Below are positions 34,585 through 45,085 of a stretch of 64,000 bases of DNA, piece after piece. The notes under the pieces were generated by a model. It was not told where the DNA came from, ran no database searches, and worked only from the letters and a program-made list of their open reading frames with translations. The stretch is from the NCBI GenBank assembly GCA_023138835.1, contig JAGLOP010000001.1:1-64000 (forward strand), in the 5' to 3' direction. The number at the start of each line of letters is the position of its first letter. Positions within the stretch are counted from its first letter, which is position 1. The stretch comes from Arcobacteraceae bacterium. GTDB lineage: Bacteria; Campylobacterota; Campylobacteria; Campylobacterales; Arcobacteraceae. Made by a program: the position numbers and the translations under genes.

Positions 34585-35868
34585 ATGAAAAATTTTATTT
34601 TATTTTTTATTTTATTACAAGGAATAGTTATGGGTGCAACAATTAAAGAGATTAAAATAAATAATGTAAAAGTTCCGGTAATTTTTGAAAAACATCCAAC
34701 TTTGCCAATATTTAACTTACAATTAGTTTTTCAAAACAGTGGATATATTCAAGATAAAAGCAAAAGTGGGCTTACCAGTTTAACAGCCAAACTTTTAAAT
34801 GAAGGTACAAAAAAAGATGGTGCAGTTGCATTTGCCAGAAAGTTAGAAAATAGAGCAATTTCTATACACACTTCTAATGGTTTTGAAACTTTTGTTATTG
34901 AAGTTAGCTGTTTAAAAAGTGAATATAAAACAGCTTTAAAGTTTTTACAACAATTATTAAATGATCCAAATACAACGAAACAAACATTAGAAAAACTACA
35001 AACTTTACAAATAAGTAGATTAAAACAAAAAGAAAATGATTTTGATTATGTAGCAAAGATACAACTAAAAAAAATAATTTTCACAGATACTGCTTTAGAA
35101 AACAGTTCATCAGGTACTATTAAATCAATTAAAAATATCAAATTAAAAGATATTAAACTACATATAAACAATATAATCAATCTTGATAACTTAATCATAG
35201 TTGCAGGCGGTGATATATCATTTAAAGAGATAAAAGATTCTATATTACCTATTATTAAAAACTTTAAATCTAGTGGTAAAACTAAATTAAAAACAATAAA
35301 AGTTAATTCAAAAGTTCAAACTAAACTTCAAATAAAAGATACTCAACAAGCTTATATATATTTTGGAAGTGATTTTAATCTTGATTCAAAAGATAAGAAT
35401 AGTTATAAAGCAAAAGTTGCGTCATTTATTTTAGGCGGCAGTGGATTTGGCAGTAGACTGATGGAAGAGATTAGAGTTAAAAGAGGTTTAGCCTACTCAG
35501 CTTATGGATATATCTCAATGGCTAAATCACACTCATACTTTACAGGACACTTACAAACTAAATTAGAAAATCAAGAAAAAGCTAAAAATTTAGTAAAAAA
35601 ACTTGTAGAAGAATTTGTAGAAAATGGCGTAACTTCTAAAGAACTGCAAAGTGCTAAAAAGTTTTTATTAGGAAGTGAACCCCTTAGAACCGAAACTTTT
35701 TCTCAACGGCAAAGTAGAGCATTTAATTTGTATTATAAAGGGTTAAAACAAAATTATCCAAAACAAGAATTAAAATTAATTGAAGAGCTAAAACTTAAAG
35801 ATTTAAATAATTTCATTAAAGAGCATAAAGAGATGACAAATTTATCATTTTCGATAGTGACTAAATAG
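34585..35868 (+). CDS. M16-like zinc peptidase homologue lacking HxxEH
   Basis: A 427-aa exported protein with a signal peptide (FILFFILLQGIVMGA). It has the two-lobe M16 fold: VPVIFEKHPTLPIFNLQLVFQNSGYIQD at the N-terminus and GSGFGSRLMEEIRVKRGLAYSAYG in the C-terminal lobe. Where active pitrilysins have HxxEH, this protein reads SKSGLTSLTAKLLNEGT, so it has lost the zinc ligands and is probably the non-catalytic partner of a heterodimeric M16 pair. RBS AGAGGACAACAA. It is 24 bp downstream of mqnC. Confidence 0.88.
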   Translation: MKNFILFFILLQGIVMGATIKEIKINNVKVPVIFEKHPTLPIFNLQLVFQNSGYIQDKSKSGLTSLTAKLLNEGTKKDGAVAFARKLENRAISIHTSNGFETFVIEVSCLKSEYKTALKFLQQLLNDPNTTKQTLEKLQTLQISRLKQKENDFDYVAKIQLKKIIFTDTALENSSSGTIKSIKNIKLKDIKLHINNIINLDNLIIVAGGDISFKEIKDSILPIIKNFKSSGKTKLKTIKVNSKVQTKLQIKDTQQAYIYFGSDFNLDSKDKNSYKAKVASFILGGSGFGSRLMEEIRVKRGLAYSAYGYISMAKSHSYFTGHLQTKLENQEKAKNLVKKLVEEFVENGVTSKELQSAKKFLLGSEPLRTETFSQRQSRAFNLYYKGLKQNYPKQELKLIEELKLKDLNNFIKEHKEMTNLSFSIVTK

Positions 35869-35877
35869 CTACTTGAT

Positions 35878-37512
35878 ATGATAAGATTAGTTTTAATTTT
35901 AATCTTCTCAACAAGCATCTATGCTCAACATCAAATTACTCAAAAATGGCTAGATACAAAGCCTAGAAGCATCGCTAAAGATTTTTATATTTGGAGATAT
36001 CTAAATCAAGATATCACTCCAAAACAAGCTATAAAAGCTTTAGGACAAGCTAGAGCTGTAAATAATAAACTTTTTTACAGGTATGCTAAAAAGTTAAAAC
36101 ATAAAGAAACATCAGCTGTAGTTTGGTGTCAAAAACTAAATGCAGAATCTCTTGTAAATCAAAGCAGCACTTGTATTGAACTTGGGATGAGTACTTATAA
36201 AGCAACTAAACTGTCAAAGAAACAAAAACAGACCATAATCAATAAACTTAAAATCCCCTATCCTAAAAGTGCTAAAAAGGTTGAAATATTAAACTCTGCA
36301 AATCCCTTTATTACTTTAATAAATAGTTCAAATGAGGTCTTTTTTAACACTTTTAATGAATGTGGTGGTAAATTTAGAGTAAATAACTTCAATCATCACT
36401 TACCAAAAGAGTTAATACAAAAATTTAAAAACAGTAAAATCAAACAAGAACAAAAAGCGTTTGCGCAAACTATTAAACTAATAGTTACAAATCCTAAATT
36501 GAATAAAATACAGCAATCTCTTTTAAATCTTGATACAACTAATTTAAGTCATAAAAGTACTTTTCATTTAGCTATAAATGCAATTAGACATAATGAAGAA
36601 AAAAAAGCATTGAAATTTTTACAAACTTCATATAAAAACGGATATTTTCAACAAGATAAAGACAAGGTACTTTTTTGGCAATATAAGCTAACTAAAGATA
36701 AAAAATATTTAGACAAGCTGCAATCAAGTTGGGATAATAATATATACTCATTATTTAGTTTTGAGAAGATAAATATAAAGCCTAAGAATATAGTTTATAA
36801 TATACAAAATAATAATACAAAGAAATCAGATTATAATTATAATAATCCATTCGTTTGGTTTCCAATTTTAAGAGATACAAAGAAAATGAACCAAAATAAA
36901 ATGTATAAATATAATAAATTATTAAACAAAAAACAAACTTTAGGACATCTGTCTTTTGTAAAAGAGAGATTCTTTAGGTATAAAAAATCATATTTTATCA
37001 CTCCATATAAAGATACTGTTGGTAAATTTCCACTTGATAGACAAGCTTTGATTTATGCTATTGCCAGACAGGAAAGTAGATTTATTCAAACATCAATTTC
37101 CAGTGCTTATGCTATGGGTTTAATGCAGATTATGCCATTTTTAAGTAAATCAATAGCAAAAGAGTTAAAAGAGTTTTATGATATAGATAAACTGCTTATT
37201 CCTAAAACAAATTTAAAATATGCCAATCATCATTTGAACTTTTTAGAAAAAAGACTTAAACATCCTTTATTTATAGCTTATGCGTATAATGGCGGTATTG
37301 GCTTTACAAAACGATTATTCAAAAATGGATTATTCAAAAATGGAAAATATGAACCATTTTTAAGTATGGAGATGCTTCCGTATGATGAAACTAAAAAATA
37401 TGGAAAGAAAGTTTTAGCTAATTACTTCATATATAAAAATCATCTAGATAAAAATAATAAAATTAAACTTTCTACTCTTTTTCAAACCGTAAAACCATCT
37501 CATTCAAAGTAG
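35878..37512 (+). CDS. Soluble lytic murein transglycosylase, Slt-like
   Basis: A 544-aa periplasmic peptidoglycan-cleaving enzyme. A signal peptide (LVLILIFSTSIYA) is followed by a long helical superhelix region (about residues 20-380) and a C-terminal SLT domain with the catalytic Glu in ARQESRFIQTSISSAYAMGLMQIMP and a YNGGIGFTKR motif. A five-residue unit LFKNG is directly duplicated near residue 480. The gene starts ten bases after the M16-like stop. Its 3' end overlaps the convergent lipoprotein gene by 41 bp. Confidence 0.9.
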   Translation: MIRLVLILIFSTSIYAQHQITQKWLDTKPRSIAKDFYIWRYLNQDITPKQAIKALGQARAVNNKLFYRYAKKLKHKETSAVVWCQKLNAESLVNQSSTCIELGMSTYKATKLSKKQKQTIINKLKIPYPKSAKKVEILNSANPFITLINSSNEVFFNTFNECGGKFRVNNFNHHLPKELIQKFKNSKIKQEQKAFAQTIKLIVTNPKLNKIQQSLLNLDTTNLSHKSTFHLAINAIRHNEEKKALKFLQTSYKNGYFQQDKDKVLFWQYKLTKDKKYLDKLQSSWDNNIYSLFSFEKINIKPKNIVYNIQNNNTKKSDYNYNNPFVWFPILRDTKKMNQNKMYKYNKLLNKKQTLGHLSFVKERFFRYKKSYFITPYKDTVGKFPLDRQALIYAIARQESRFIQTSISSAYAMGLMQIMPFLSKSIAKELKEFYDIDKLLIPKTNLKYANHHLNFLEKRLKHPLFIAYAYNGGIGFTKRLFKNGLFKNGKYEPFLSMEMLPYDETKKYGKKVLANYFIYKNHLDKNNKIKLSTLFQTVKPSHSK

Positions 37513-37990
37513 TATTTGTATCTTCAACATTTAAAATTTGACTATTCTGAAAAGCAGTATTATAATATTTTAATTCTAAAATCTTATTATCATCATTTTC
37601 AAAGCTTACTAAATAATATTTTGCCCATGGATTTTTAAGCGGGATATGTTCATACTCTTTATTATCATCATTTATTTGCGATATTTTAACATAAGTTTTA
37701 TTATTCATAGTCATAGTATAATCCACCTCCTGACCGTTTGATATATAAATACCGATTAAAAAATTTTGATATTCATCATCCCATTTTGTACTGTTAACTG
37801 AGTTTAAATAAGTTGCATTTATAATTGCTTTAGTTTCATTTTCATAAATTAAAAAATTCACTTTGGTATATTGTAAACCTTTTTCATATTGAGTCCCTGT
37901 TTTGTCAAAAACACTTAAGCCGCTTTGACAACCAACAAACATCAACATAGATAAGATAAGAGTTATAATATATAATATTCTATTAGGCAC
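37472..37990 (-). CDS. Predicted lipoprotein of unknown function
   Basis: The frame is open further upstream, but the GTG at 37990 fits best: AAAAGGA lies just before it and the protein then begins with a classic lipoprotein signal (PNRILYIITLILSMLMFVGC). The mature part (~150 aa) is beta-rich, with VDYTMTMNNKTYVKISQI. It may be a surface or periplasmic lipoprotein delivered by the Lol system. A TATAAT on the minus strand near 38020 could be its -10. Family not recognised. Confidence 0.75.
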   Translation of the reverse strand: MPNRILYIITLILSMLMFVGCQSGLSVFDKTGTQYEKGLQYTKVNFLIYENETKAIINATYLNSVNSTKWDDEYQNFLIGIYISNGQEVDYTMTMNNKTYVKISQINDDNKEYEHIPLKNPWAKYYLVSFENDDNKILELKYYNTAFQNSQILNVEDTNTTLNEMVLRFEKE

Positions 37991-38048
37991 ATTAATTCCT
38001 TTTGGTTTCATAATTGGGATTATATAATATTTTAGATAAAATGCGACT

Positions 38049-38555
38049 ATGATAAATAATAAATATAAAAGATTAGCAGTAGCATTTACAGGTCCTTCAA
38101 ATAGTGGAAAAACAACCTTAATAGTTAAAATATCAAATATTTTACAAGATAGCGGAGCAAAAGTAGCTATAGTTAAACACGACCCAAAAGACAAAGCAGT
38201 TTTTGATAAAGATGGAAAAGACAGTTTTAAGTTTTCTCAAACAGGTGCTGATGTAGCGGTTGTAAGTCCAAATAAAACTACATATTTTAAAAAAGAAACT
38301 TCAACAATTGATGAATTGATAGAGATATTCAAAGAATTTGATTTTTTACTTGTTGAGGGGTTAAAAACTTTACCTCTTCCTCGAATTTGTATCTGTAGAG
38401 AAAAGTTAGATGAAAAATACTTTGAAGTAAGTGATACACTTGCAATTGATGATACAATTGATAAAGAAAGCATTCCTGAAGGTATGCAAATTTTAGATTT
38501 AAACGATCCAGAACAAATAGTTCAATGGATAAAAGAAAATGCGAAAAAGGTATAA
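38049..38555 (+). CDS. mobB: Molybdopterin-guanine dinucleotide biosynthesis adaptor MobB
   Basis: A 168-aa P-loop GTPase that helps attach GMP to molybdenum cofactor. The P-loop [16 protein letters not shown], the [11 protein letters not shown] segment and [16 protein letters not shown] are characteristic. It implies molybdoenzymes such as nitrate or formate enzymes elsewhere in the genome. The ATG at 38049 lacks a strong RBS. fbp follows after two bases. Confidence 0.93.
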   Translation: MINNKYKRLAVAFTGPSNSGKTTLIVKISNILQDSGAKVAIVKHDPKDKAVFDKDGKDSFKFSQTGADVAVVSPNKTTYFKKETSTIDELIEIFKEFDFLLVEGLKTLPLPRICICREKLDEKYFEVSDTLAIDDTIDKESIPEGMQILDLNDPEQIVQWIKENAKKV

Positions 38556-38557
38556 AA

Positions 38558-39403
38558 ATGACTGAGATAATAGAAGCAATCAAAAGAGCGAGTATTGAGA
38601 TTAAAAGTATTATAGAAGAAGGTGATACTTCTAAAAGTGATAACCAAAACAGTACGGGAGACACACAATTAAAACTTGATATTGCTTCAGATATTGTAAT
38701 AGAAAATGAATTCAAAAAAATTTCAAGTGTTAAGCAAATAGTAAGTGAAGAGCAAGAAAATATAGTAGATATCAATAAAGATGGAAAATATTTAATTGCT
38801 TATGATCCACTTGACGGAAGCAGCTTAGTTGATGTAAATTTATCTGTTGGTTCTATTTATGGAATTTATGAAAATGACTTTACAGGTACAAATATAATAG
38901 CTTCTGTTTATGTTGTATTTGGACCTCGCGTTGAGATGGTTATAGCTGATGGAAAATCTGTAAAAATGTACAGACTGCAAAAAGGTGAATTTAATTATAT
39001 TCAAGATATAAAACTTAATGAAAAAGGGAAACTAAAAGCTCCAGGTTCTACACAAGCTTGTTGGCTGCCACATCATAAAGAGATGGTAGATAAATTTTTT
39101 AAAGATGGTTATAGACTAAGATATAGTGGTGGTATGGTTCCAGATTTACATCAAATTTTATTAAAAGGCGGCGGACTTTTTTCATATCCTAGTACTACTG
39201 ATTTACCAAAAGGAAAATTACGACAACTGTTTGAAGTATTTCCATTTGCATTTACTTATGAATCTGCAGGTGGTCAAGCCATAGATGGATTTAAAAGAGT
39301 TTTAGAGATCCCAACAACACACATTCATGATACCAGTCCATGTTTTTTTGGAAGCAATGAAGAGATAAATATAGTCAAAGAAGCTTATAAACATAATGTC
39401 TAA
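38558..39403 (+). CDS. fbp: Class I fructose-1,6-bisphosphatase
   Basis: The gluconeogenic phosphatase, 281 aa. The ATG at 38558 is chosen because AAAAAGG precedes it; an upstream ATG at 38525 would overlap mobB. Metal-binding motifs EEQE and [12 protein letters not shown], and the substrate motifs GGMVPDLHQ and [17 protein letters not shown], are intact. Slightly shorter than enterobacterial FBPase. With pckA at 51.7 kb it supports gluconeogenesis from C4 acids or in an autotrophic lifestyle. Confidence 0.96.
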   Translation: MTEIIEAIKRASIEIKSIIEEGDTSKSDNQNSTGDTQLKLDIASDIVIENEFKKISSVKQIVSEEQENIVDINKDGKYLIAYDPLDGSSLVDVNLSVGSIYGIYENDFTGTNIIASVYVVFGPRVEMVIADGKSVKMYRLQKGEFNYIQDIKLNEKGKLKAPGSTQACWLPHHKEMVDKFFKDGYRLRYSGGMVPDLHQILLKGGGLFSYPSTTDLPKGKLRQLFEVFPFAFTYESAGGQAIDGFKRVLEIPTTHIHDTSPCFFGSNEEINIVKEAYKHNV

Positions 39404-39596
39404 CCCTGAAATTAAAGATGAGTGGAATATTGCACTTGATAAACAAATAATTATAATAGAGAAATGCCAAGAAGAAAATCAACTCTCATCTTGTACACTC
39501 TGCCCTAAAATTATAGAGTGCGAGATTCGCAAACAATATGTTAAAGCTGTTTATGAATCTATGAATAAAGGTGCCGGCGGTGGATTTGAATTCTAA
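39396..39596 (+). CDS. Small Cys-containing protein of unknown function
   Basis: A 66-aa protein overlapping the end of fbp by 8 bp and therefore translationally coupled. It has Cys at [12 protein letters not shown], a possible small metal site, and ends in KGAGGGFEF. Campylobacterota carry similar short proteins after fbp, none with a known role to me. Confidence 0.65.
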   Translation: MSNPEIKDEWNIALDKQIIIIEKCQEENQLSSCTLCPKIIECEIRKQYVKAVYESMNKGAGGGFEF

Positions 39597-39608
39597 AAAT
39601 TTAATTAT

Positions 39609-39974
39609 TTAGATCTGTAGCTCTTCAAATACTCTAGTTTTAACATCATTCAAACTTTTAAACGGCTTAGTCAGATAGTTTTCAGCACCAAGCTTATGGC
39701 TTTTAATACTTCTTTCAAGTGTAGTATAAGCTGTCATCATTATCACTTTAATTTCAGGATTAGATTCCTTAATTTTCTCTAAAAAAGAGATACCATCAAG
39801 CTGAGGCATCATAATATCCAACAAAATCAAATCATAACTACCAGATTTTATCTTATCAAGTGCAGTTGCAGGATTATTAAAAGTCGTTACACTTACCTCA
39901 TTACTTCTATTAAAAAACTCTTCTAAAATATTTAAGATATCTTGTTCATCATCAACTATTGCAATTTTCTTCAT
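39609..39974 (-). CDS. Single-domain response regulator (CheY-like)
   Basis: A 121-aa receiver domain with no output domain. Acidic pocket DDEQD, phospho-acceptor Asp in LILLDIMMPQLDG, Thr in MMTAYTTLE and Lys in LTKPF are intact. The ATG at 39974 has AAAAAGGA upstream; an in-frame ATG ten codons earlier lacks this. It is 14 bp downstream of the chemoreceptor gene and may relay or modulate its signal. Confidence 0.92.
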   Translation of the reverse strand: MKKIAIVDDEQDILNILEEFFNRSNEVSVTTFNNPATALDKIKSGSYDLILLDIMMPQLDGISFLEKIKESNPEIKVIMMTAYTTLERSIKSHKLGAENYLTKPFKSLNDVKTRVFEELQI

Positions 39975-39988
39975 TTTTATATTCCTTT

Positions 39989-42370
39989 TTAAAAACTTTC
40001 CCATTCATTATTTTCGCTACTCTTTTCTTTAATAATATTTTGTTTATTATTGGCTTTAAATGCAACATTCAAATGGTTGCTATCTATATCTTTAGGCTTA
40101 TTTGTTTGTCCAGGCTCGATTTGTTTTTTATCTTCTTTATTAAGATTTTGGCAGTGCACTGTCTTTAAATCATCAAGCTTTTCAAATACTTTTAAAGTTG
40201 TATTCTCAATATCTGCAGCTATAATCCTTAGATTATAATTACTCTCTAGTTTTGCATCTGCTTCAATATAATCTTGAACACCAATATGAACTCTTTCATG
40301 AACAACTTTTAATTCTTCCCAGTGTGCAGAACCAATAAAATCAGTGTTTAATCTTTCTTGTTCATCCATCCATTTTCCAAGTCTACACTCATGATGATTT
40401 ACAACTTTCCACTGTTTATAATCACCAAGTTTTGCAAAGTTATTATCTTTAAAATTAATATGGTCATTTTTTACTTTTGCTACATGCTGAACCAATCCTA
40501 AATCACATACTTGCTGTTTTGTTTCATCTTTAAATTTTGCTGATGAAGATGCTTTAATTAATTGTTCTGACATCTGTGCCACTTCATTTGCAAGCATATC
40601 AATAGATGCAGCAGTAGCAGCATTTTGCTGTGTAGTACTGTCAAGTGCACTAATTGAATCATTTATTTGATTTATACCCTGCTCTTGCTCTTTACTTGCA
40701 GTTGTTACTTGATCTATCATTGTCAATGTTTTATCAATATCTTCTTTTAGACTATTGTAACCATCTATCATATTTTCGGCAATATTTTTACCCTCACTAG
40801 CTTTTTGTGTTGCAGAACTTACTAAATCTTTAATCTCTTTTGCAGCTTCAGCACTTCTAGATGCTAGGTTTCTTACCTCTTGAGCAACAACAGCAAATCC
40901 TTTTCCAGCTTCACCTGCAGTTGCTGCTTCAACTGCAGCGTTTAGTGAAAGTATATTTGTTTGGAATGCAATTTGGTCAATCACAGAAATAGCATCATTA
41001 ATAGCATTTACTTGTGAATCTATAGCTTCCATTGATGTAGCTGTGCTATCTGCTAATTTATGTCCATTTTCAACTGAAATTTTAACATGCCTGCCAAGTT
41101 CAGACATCTCAACTGCTATAGATGTATTATTTTTAATATTACCAGTAATCTCTTCAACTGCTGCTGCCGTCTCTTCTAAAGAAGCGGCTTGTTCATTAGA
41201 TGATTTTGATAAAGACTCAACTGACTGAGATAAGGTTTCTGTACTATTTTGCAGTTTTTCACCATTATTAATAATTGTTGCTAAAAGTTCTGATACATTA
41301 TGCCCAAGCAGCCTTGCAGAGTTTGCCAAAGAACCAAAATCCCCATATAAGCCAAACATATCATTACTAGGAATTCTATATCCAAAATTTGACTGTCCAA
41401 ATTCATTTAATGTTTTATTAATAACATCAAACTTATCTTTCGCATCTTGAATCATTGTATTTATGTTTCCTGTTAATGCATCCAACTCACCTGTAGCTGC
41501 TTTTTGATGAATTCTATAAGCAAAGAAACCATTGGCAACTTTTCCCATTACATCATCAATTTCAGCAACAACTCTTTTATCTTGTTCCATTATCTCTGTT
41601 ATTCTATCAATCTGAGAATTAATTTCCTGTGCCATTTGAGCTAATTCATCTTTACCTTTTAATTCTATTAGTTCAGCACTATCCTGTTCTCTAACTGCAT
41701 ATTTCAAAAATGACAATAGTCCTTTTTGAAATATTGAAATAGAAGTTGTAATGTTTTTTGAAAGTATTGAAAATAAAATTAACAATATGACAATCACAAC
41801 TAAACTAATTACCACAATTGTCCATTTTGTTACAGTAAGATCACTTGCAACCTCTTTTGTAATTTTATTAACTTTTACTTCTAATACTTTTGCAATATCC
41901 TCTAACCTTTTCATAATATAAAAATGCGAGATAGACCATTCTTCAGCAGCTTCAAGCAGTAAATCTTCATCTTCTTCATCATAGGCAGTTCTTAGCTTTT
42001 TATAAGCATTTTCAAATTTTGAATACTCTTTTTTTATTTCGTTGCATTTTTTTAAAAATGCTTTATCATCTCTTAAAAGACATTTACTTGACATAAATTT
42101 ATCAATGCTTTTTTTAGTTTCCACTATCTCCATATCCGCAGCAGTATAAGTCATAAAATCAGCAAGTACATTTGCTGAACCATTGGCTATAATATTAAAA
42201 TCACTAATAAGTTTACTTATTTTTGCTTGAGGTACAACATTTTTATTATAAATTGTATCTAACGCATTTACTGAATCATTACTTGCTTTATAGCTAAAAC
42301 CAACAATAATAATAAAGCCAACTAGTGTAACTAGTATATTTAGTAGTAATTTTTTCGATATTGTCATCAT
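39989..42370 (-). CDS. Methyl-accepting chemotaxis protein with CZB domain and CheR-tether tail
   Basis: A 793-aa chemoreceptor. Two membrane helices (about residues 9-28 and 180-203) bound a four-helix sensor domain. A HAMP-like region, long coiled coil and the signalling hairpin tip ([34 protein letters not shown]) follow. The C-terminal part has a CZB zinc-binding domain ([14 protein letters not shown]...HERVH) and ends in NEWESF, close to the NWETF pentapeptide that docks CheR/CheB. CZB domains sense zinc or hypochlorous acid in characterised proteins. The ligand is unknown. Confidence 0.95.
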   Translation of the reverse strand: MMTISKKLLLNILVTLVGFIIIVGFSYKASNDSVNALDTIYNKNVVPQAKISKLISDFNIIANGSANVLADFMTYTAADMEIVETKKSIDKFMSSKCLLRDDKAFLKKCNEIKKEYSKFENAYKKLRTAYDEEDEDLLLEAAEEWSISHFYIMKRLEDIAKVLEVKVNKITKEVASDLTVTKWTIVVISLVVIVILLILFSILSKNITTSISIFQKGLLSFLKYAVREQDSAELIELKGKDELAQMAQEINSQIDRITEIMEQDKRVVAEIDDVMGKVANGFFAYRIHQKAATGELDALTGNINTMIQDAKDKFDVINKTLNEFGQSNFGYRIPSNDMFGLYGDFGSLANSARLLGHNVSELLATIINNGEKLQNSTETLSQSVESLSKSSNEQAASLEETAAAVEEITGNIKNNTSIAVEMSELGRHVKISVENGHKLADSTATSMEAIDSQVNAINDAISVIDQIAFQTNILSLNAAVEAATAGEAGKGFAVVAQEVRNLASRSAEAAKEIKDLVSSATQKASEGKNIAENMIDGYNSLKEDIDKTLTMIDQVTTASKEQEQGINQINDSISALDSTTQQNAATAASIDMLANEVAQMSEQLIKASSSAKFKDETKQQVCDLGLVQHVAKVKNDHINFKDNNFAKLGDYKQWKVVNHHECRLGKWMDEQERLNTDFIGSAHWEELKVVHERVHIGVQDYIEADAKLESNYNLRIIAADIENTTLKVFEKLDDLKTVHCQNLNKEDKKQIEPGQTNKPKDIDSNHLNVAFKANNKQNIIKEKSSENNEWESF

Positions 42371-42428
42371 ATTCCCTTTGATTTAATATAAAATAGGTTG
42401 ACAAATATGCCAACCTATCTAAAGATAA

Positions 42429-42902
42429 TTATGGCTCTACAGGATATCCTGCTTTTTTCCATGCAGGATAACCATTTTTAAACCAGTAAGCATTGGTATA
42501 ACCATTTTTTTGTGCTACAACCGCAGCTTTATATGCTCTCCAACAAGTTTCACCTTGACAATAAAATATTACACCGGCACTTTTATCAGATGGCATTTTA
42601 CTTAAAAATTTTGGAATAATTTTTTCATCTTTTGTCACATCCCAACCAACTTTTTTCTCTTTTTTACCACCCTTTGCTTTATATGCAACAAGCTTAGAAC
42701 CTTTAACTCTACCTTTTGCAAACATTTTTGTAGATCTACAATCTATAAATGGAACTTTTTTGTCATACAAATCCTTAGCTTCAGCAACAGTAATAGCTTT
42801 TATACCTGCTGCTTTAGCATCCTCAATAGAAGGTGTCACTGGCTTCGCAGCAAACAAACTTCCAACAAATACAAACAATACCGATAAAATGATTTTTTTC
42901 AT
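42429..42902 (-). CDS. Periplasmic rhodanese-like protein
   Basis: A 157-aa exported protein. The ATG at 42902 (AAAGGAGAG upstream) gives a clean signal peptide MKKIILSVLFVFVGSLFAA. The rhodanese fold is visible in VPFIDCRSTKMFAKGRVKGS and the active-site loop IFYCQGETCWRAYKAA, with two Cys; one probably carries persulfide sulfur. Such proteins are common in sulfur-metabolising members of the phylum. The exact sulfur acceptor is unknown. Confidence 0.88.
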   Translation of the reverse strand: MKKIILSVLFVFVGSLFAAKPVTPSIEDAKAAGIKAITVAEAKDLYDKKVPFIDCRSTKMFAKGRVKGSKLVAYKAKGGKKEKKVGWDVTKDEKIIPKFLSKMPSDKSAGVIFYCQGETCWRAYKAAVVAQKNGYTNAYWFKNGYPAWKKAGYPVEP

Positions 42903-43116
42903 TTTCTCTCCTTTTTTAATTTTATATAAAATTCTATATAAAAAAAGTGGCAAAATTGTGTTATTTAATATTATTAATAATTATTTTTATTAAATCCTAA
43001 ATTATATTCATATATCTACTTAACAATATCATATTAATATTTAATTAATATAACTACTTTAATTAGGTACAATCCCCTAATTTAAAAAATTGAAATCATT
43101 ACTTCAAGGAACTCAA

Positions 43117-45081
43117 ATGTCAGATCACAACTCATGTAAAAAAGTATATATCACAACCCCAATCTATTATGTAAATGACATAGCACATATAGGTCATGCT
43201 TACACAACAATTATAGCAGATATGCTTGCTCGTTATAGTAGATTAGTAGGATATGATACTTTCTTTTTAACAGGTACCGATGAACATGGTCAAAAAATAT
43301 CTACAAGTGCCGCTCAAAGAGGTAAAACTCCTAAAGAATATGCTGATGAGATAAGCGGTAAGTTTAAAACACTTTGGGATGATTTTGATATTAGTTATGA
43401 TAAATTTATTCGTACTACTGATGAAGAACATAAAACAGGTGTGCAAAAAGCATTTCAAAAAATGTTTGATAAAGGTGATATTTATAAAGGTAATTATGAG
43501 GGTAATTATTGTGTAGGATGTGAAACTTTTTTTACAGATGCTCAGCTTATAGACGAAGAAGGTTGTCCTGATTGTGGAAGACCGACAACAGTTGTAAAAG
43601 AGGAAAGTTACTTTTTTAGACTTTCAAATTATGAAGATAAACTTTTAGAACTTTATAAAAATAATCCAGAATTTATATTGCCACGTGCAAAAGCAAAAGA
43701 GATTGTAAATTTTGTAGCCGGTGGACTTAATGACTTATCTATTTCAAGAACCTCATTTGACTGGGGTGTAAAACTTCCTTCATCTATGGATGATGATAAA
43801 CATGTAATGTATGTTTGGCTTGATGCTTTGATGAACTATATTACTGCTTTGGGATATGGTACAGATGAAGCTAATATGGATTTCTGGCCTGCAAAAGTTC
43901 ATTTGGTTGGTAAAGATATTTTAAGATTTCATGCAATTTTCTGGCCGGCATTTTTAATGAGTTTGGAGCTGCCGCTTCCAGATCATATCGCAGCTCACGG
44001 TTGGTGGACTAGAGATGGTGAAAAAATGTCAAAGTCAAAAGGAAATGTTGTAAATCCAAAAGAGGTTGCAGATGCTTATGGACTTGATGCTTTTAGATAT
44101 TTTATGCTTCGAGAAGTACCATTTGGTCAAGATGGAGATTTTTCTCAACGAGCTTTAATTGATAGAATCAATTCAGACCTTGGAAATGATTTAGGAAATT
44201 TACTAAATAGAATTAGCGGCATGAGTGGAAAATATTCTGATTTTAAAATCGTCAGCAAAGATGTAATAAAATATCATCAAAAAGAACTAGATGAAGTTCA
44301 TGCTATTTTGCAAAATGTAGAACAACTTATCTTTAATATGCAAATCCATAAATATCTTGAAGAATTATGGAAAGTATTAACAATTGCAAATAAAGCAATT
44401 GGTGATTATGAGCCTTGGAATATGATGAAAGACGGTCGTGAAGAACAAGCTATGGCTTTAGTTGCACTAGTAACAAATATCATGGCTAAAGTTTCTGTTT
44501 TACTAGAAAGTGTAATGCCTCATAAAATAAGTCAAATAGCCAAATCTTTAGGGATAACTATTGATAATGAAACATATATAAATATCATAGTTAATAAAGG
44601 TCTAATCGGTGACACAGTTATCACAAAAATTGATGCTTTATTTCCTAGAATTGAAGAGCCGCTTTTGGTAACTGCAGATGTCCAAAAAGTTGAAGAGAAA
44701 GTACAAAAACCAAGACAAGAGGCTGAAAAACAAGTAGAAATTACAGAAGAGGATAATCTAATTACAATTGATAAATTTTTTGAAACTTCTTTAAAAATAG
44801 GAACTATTGTGGAAGCTGTTGAAGTTCCAAAATCAAAAAAATTACTTAAATTACAAGTTGATTTAGGTGAAGGTAAAAACAAACAAATTTTAGCAGGAAT
44901 AAAAGAATTTTATTCTGCTGATGAACTAGTTGGAACCCAAGCTTGTGTTGTAGCAAATTTAAAACCTGCAAAGCTGATGGGTATGATGTCTGAAGGTATG
45001 CTTTTAGCAGCTAAAGATGAAAATGGATTACATTTAATTCGACCAGAAAAACCAAAAATAATTGGTACAAAAATAAGTTAA
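43117..45081 (+). CDS. metG: Methionyl-tRNA synthetase
   Basis: Charges tRNA-Met, 654 aa. HIGH-like HIGHAYTT, the zinc-knuckle Cys (CVGCETF...CPDCGRP), the KMSKSKGN motif and a C-terminal EMAPII-like tRNA-binding domain (about the last 100 residues, IDKFFETSLKIGTIVEAVEVP) are present. The ATG at 43117, with CAAGGA upstream, is preferred over TTG at 43090. A Mur-like gene follows after 4 bp. Confidence 0.96.
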   Translation: MSDHNSCKKVYITTPIYYVNDIAHIGHAYTTIIADMLARYSRLVGYDTFFLTGTDEHGQKISTSAAQRGKTPKEYADEISGKFKTLWDDFDISYDKFIRTTDEEHKTGVQKAFQKMFDKGDIYKGNYEGNYCVGCETFFTDAQLIDEEGCPDCGRPTTVVKEESYFFRLSNYEDKLLELYKNNPEFILPRAKAKEIVNFVAGGLNDLSISRTSFDWGVKLPSSMDDDKHVMYVWLDALMNYITALGYGTDEANMDFWPAKVHLVGKDILRFHAIFWPAFLMSLELPLPDHIAAHGWWTRDGEKMSKSKGNVVNPKEVADAYGLDAFRYFMLREVPFGQDGDFSQRALIDRINSDLGNDLGNLLNRISGMSGKYSDFKIVSKDVIKYHQKELDEVHAILQNVEQLIFNMQIHKYLEELWKVLTIANKAIGDYEPWNMMKDGREEQAMALVALVTNIMAKVSVLLESVMPHKISQIAKSLGITIDNETYINIIVNKGLIGDTVITKIDALFPRIEEPLLVTADVQKVEEKVQKPRQEAEKQVEITEEDNLITIDKFFETSLKIGTIVEAVEVPKSKKLLKLQVDLGEGKNKQILAGIKEFYSADELVGTQACVVANLKPAKLMGMMSEGMLLAAKDENGLHLIRPEKPKIIGTKIS

Positions 45082-45085
45082 AAAA

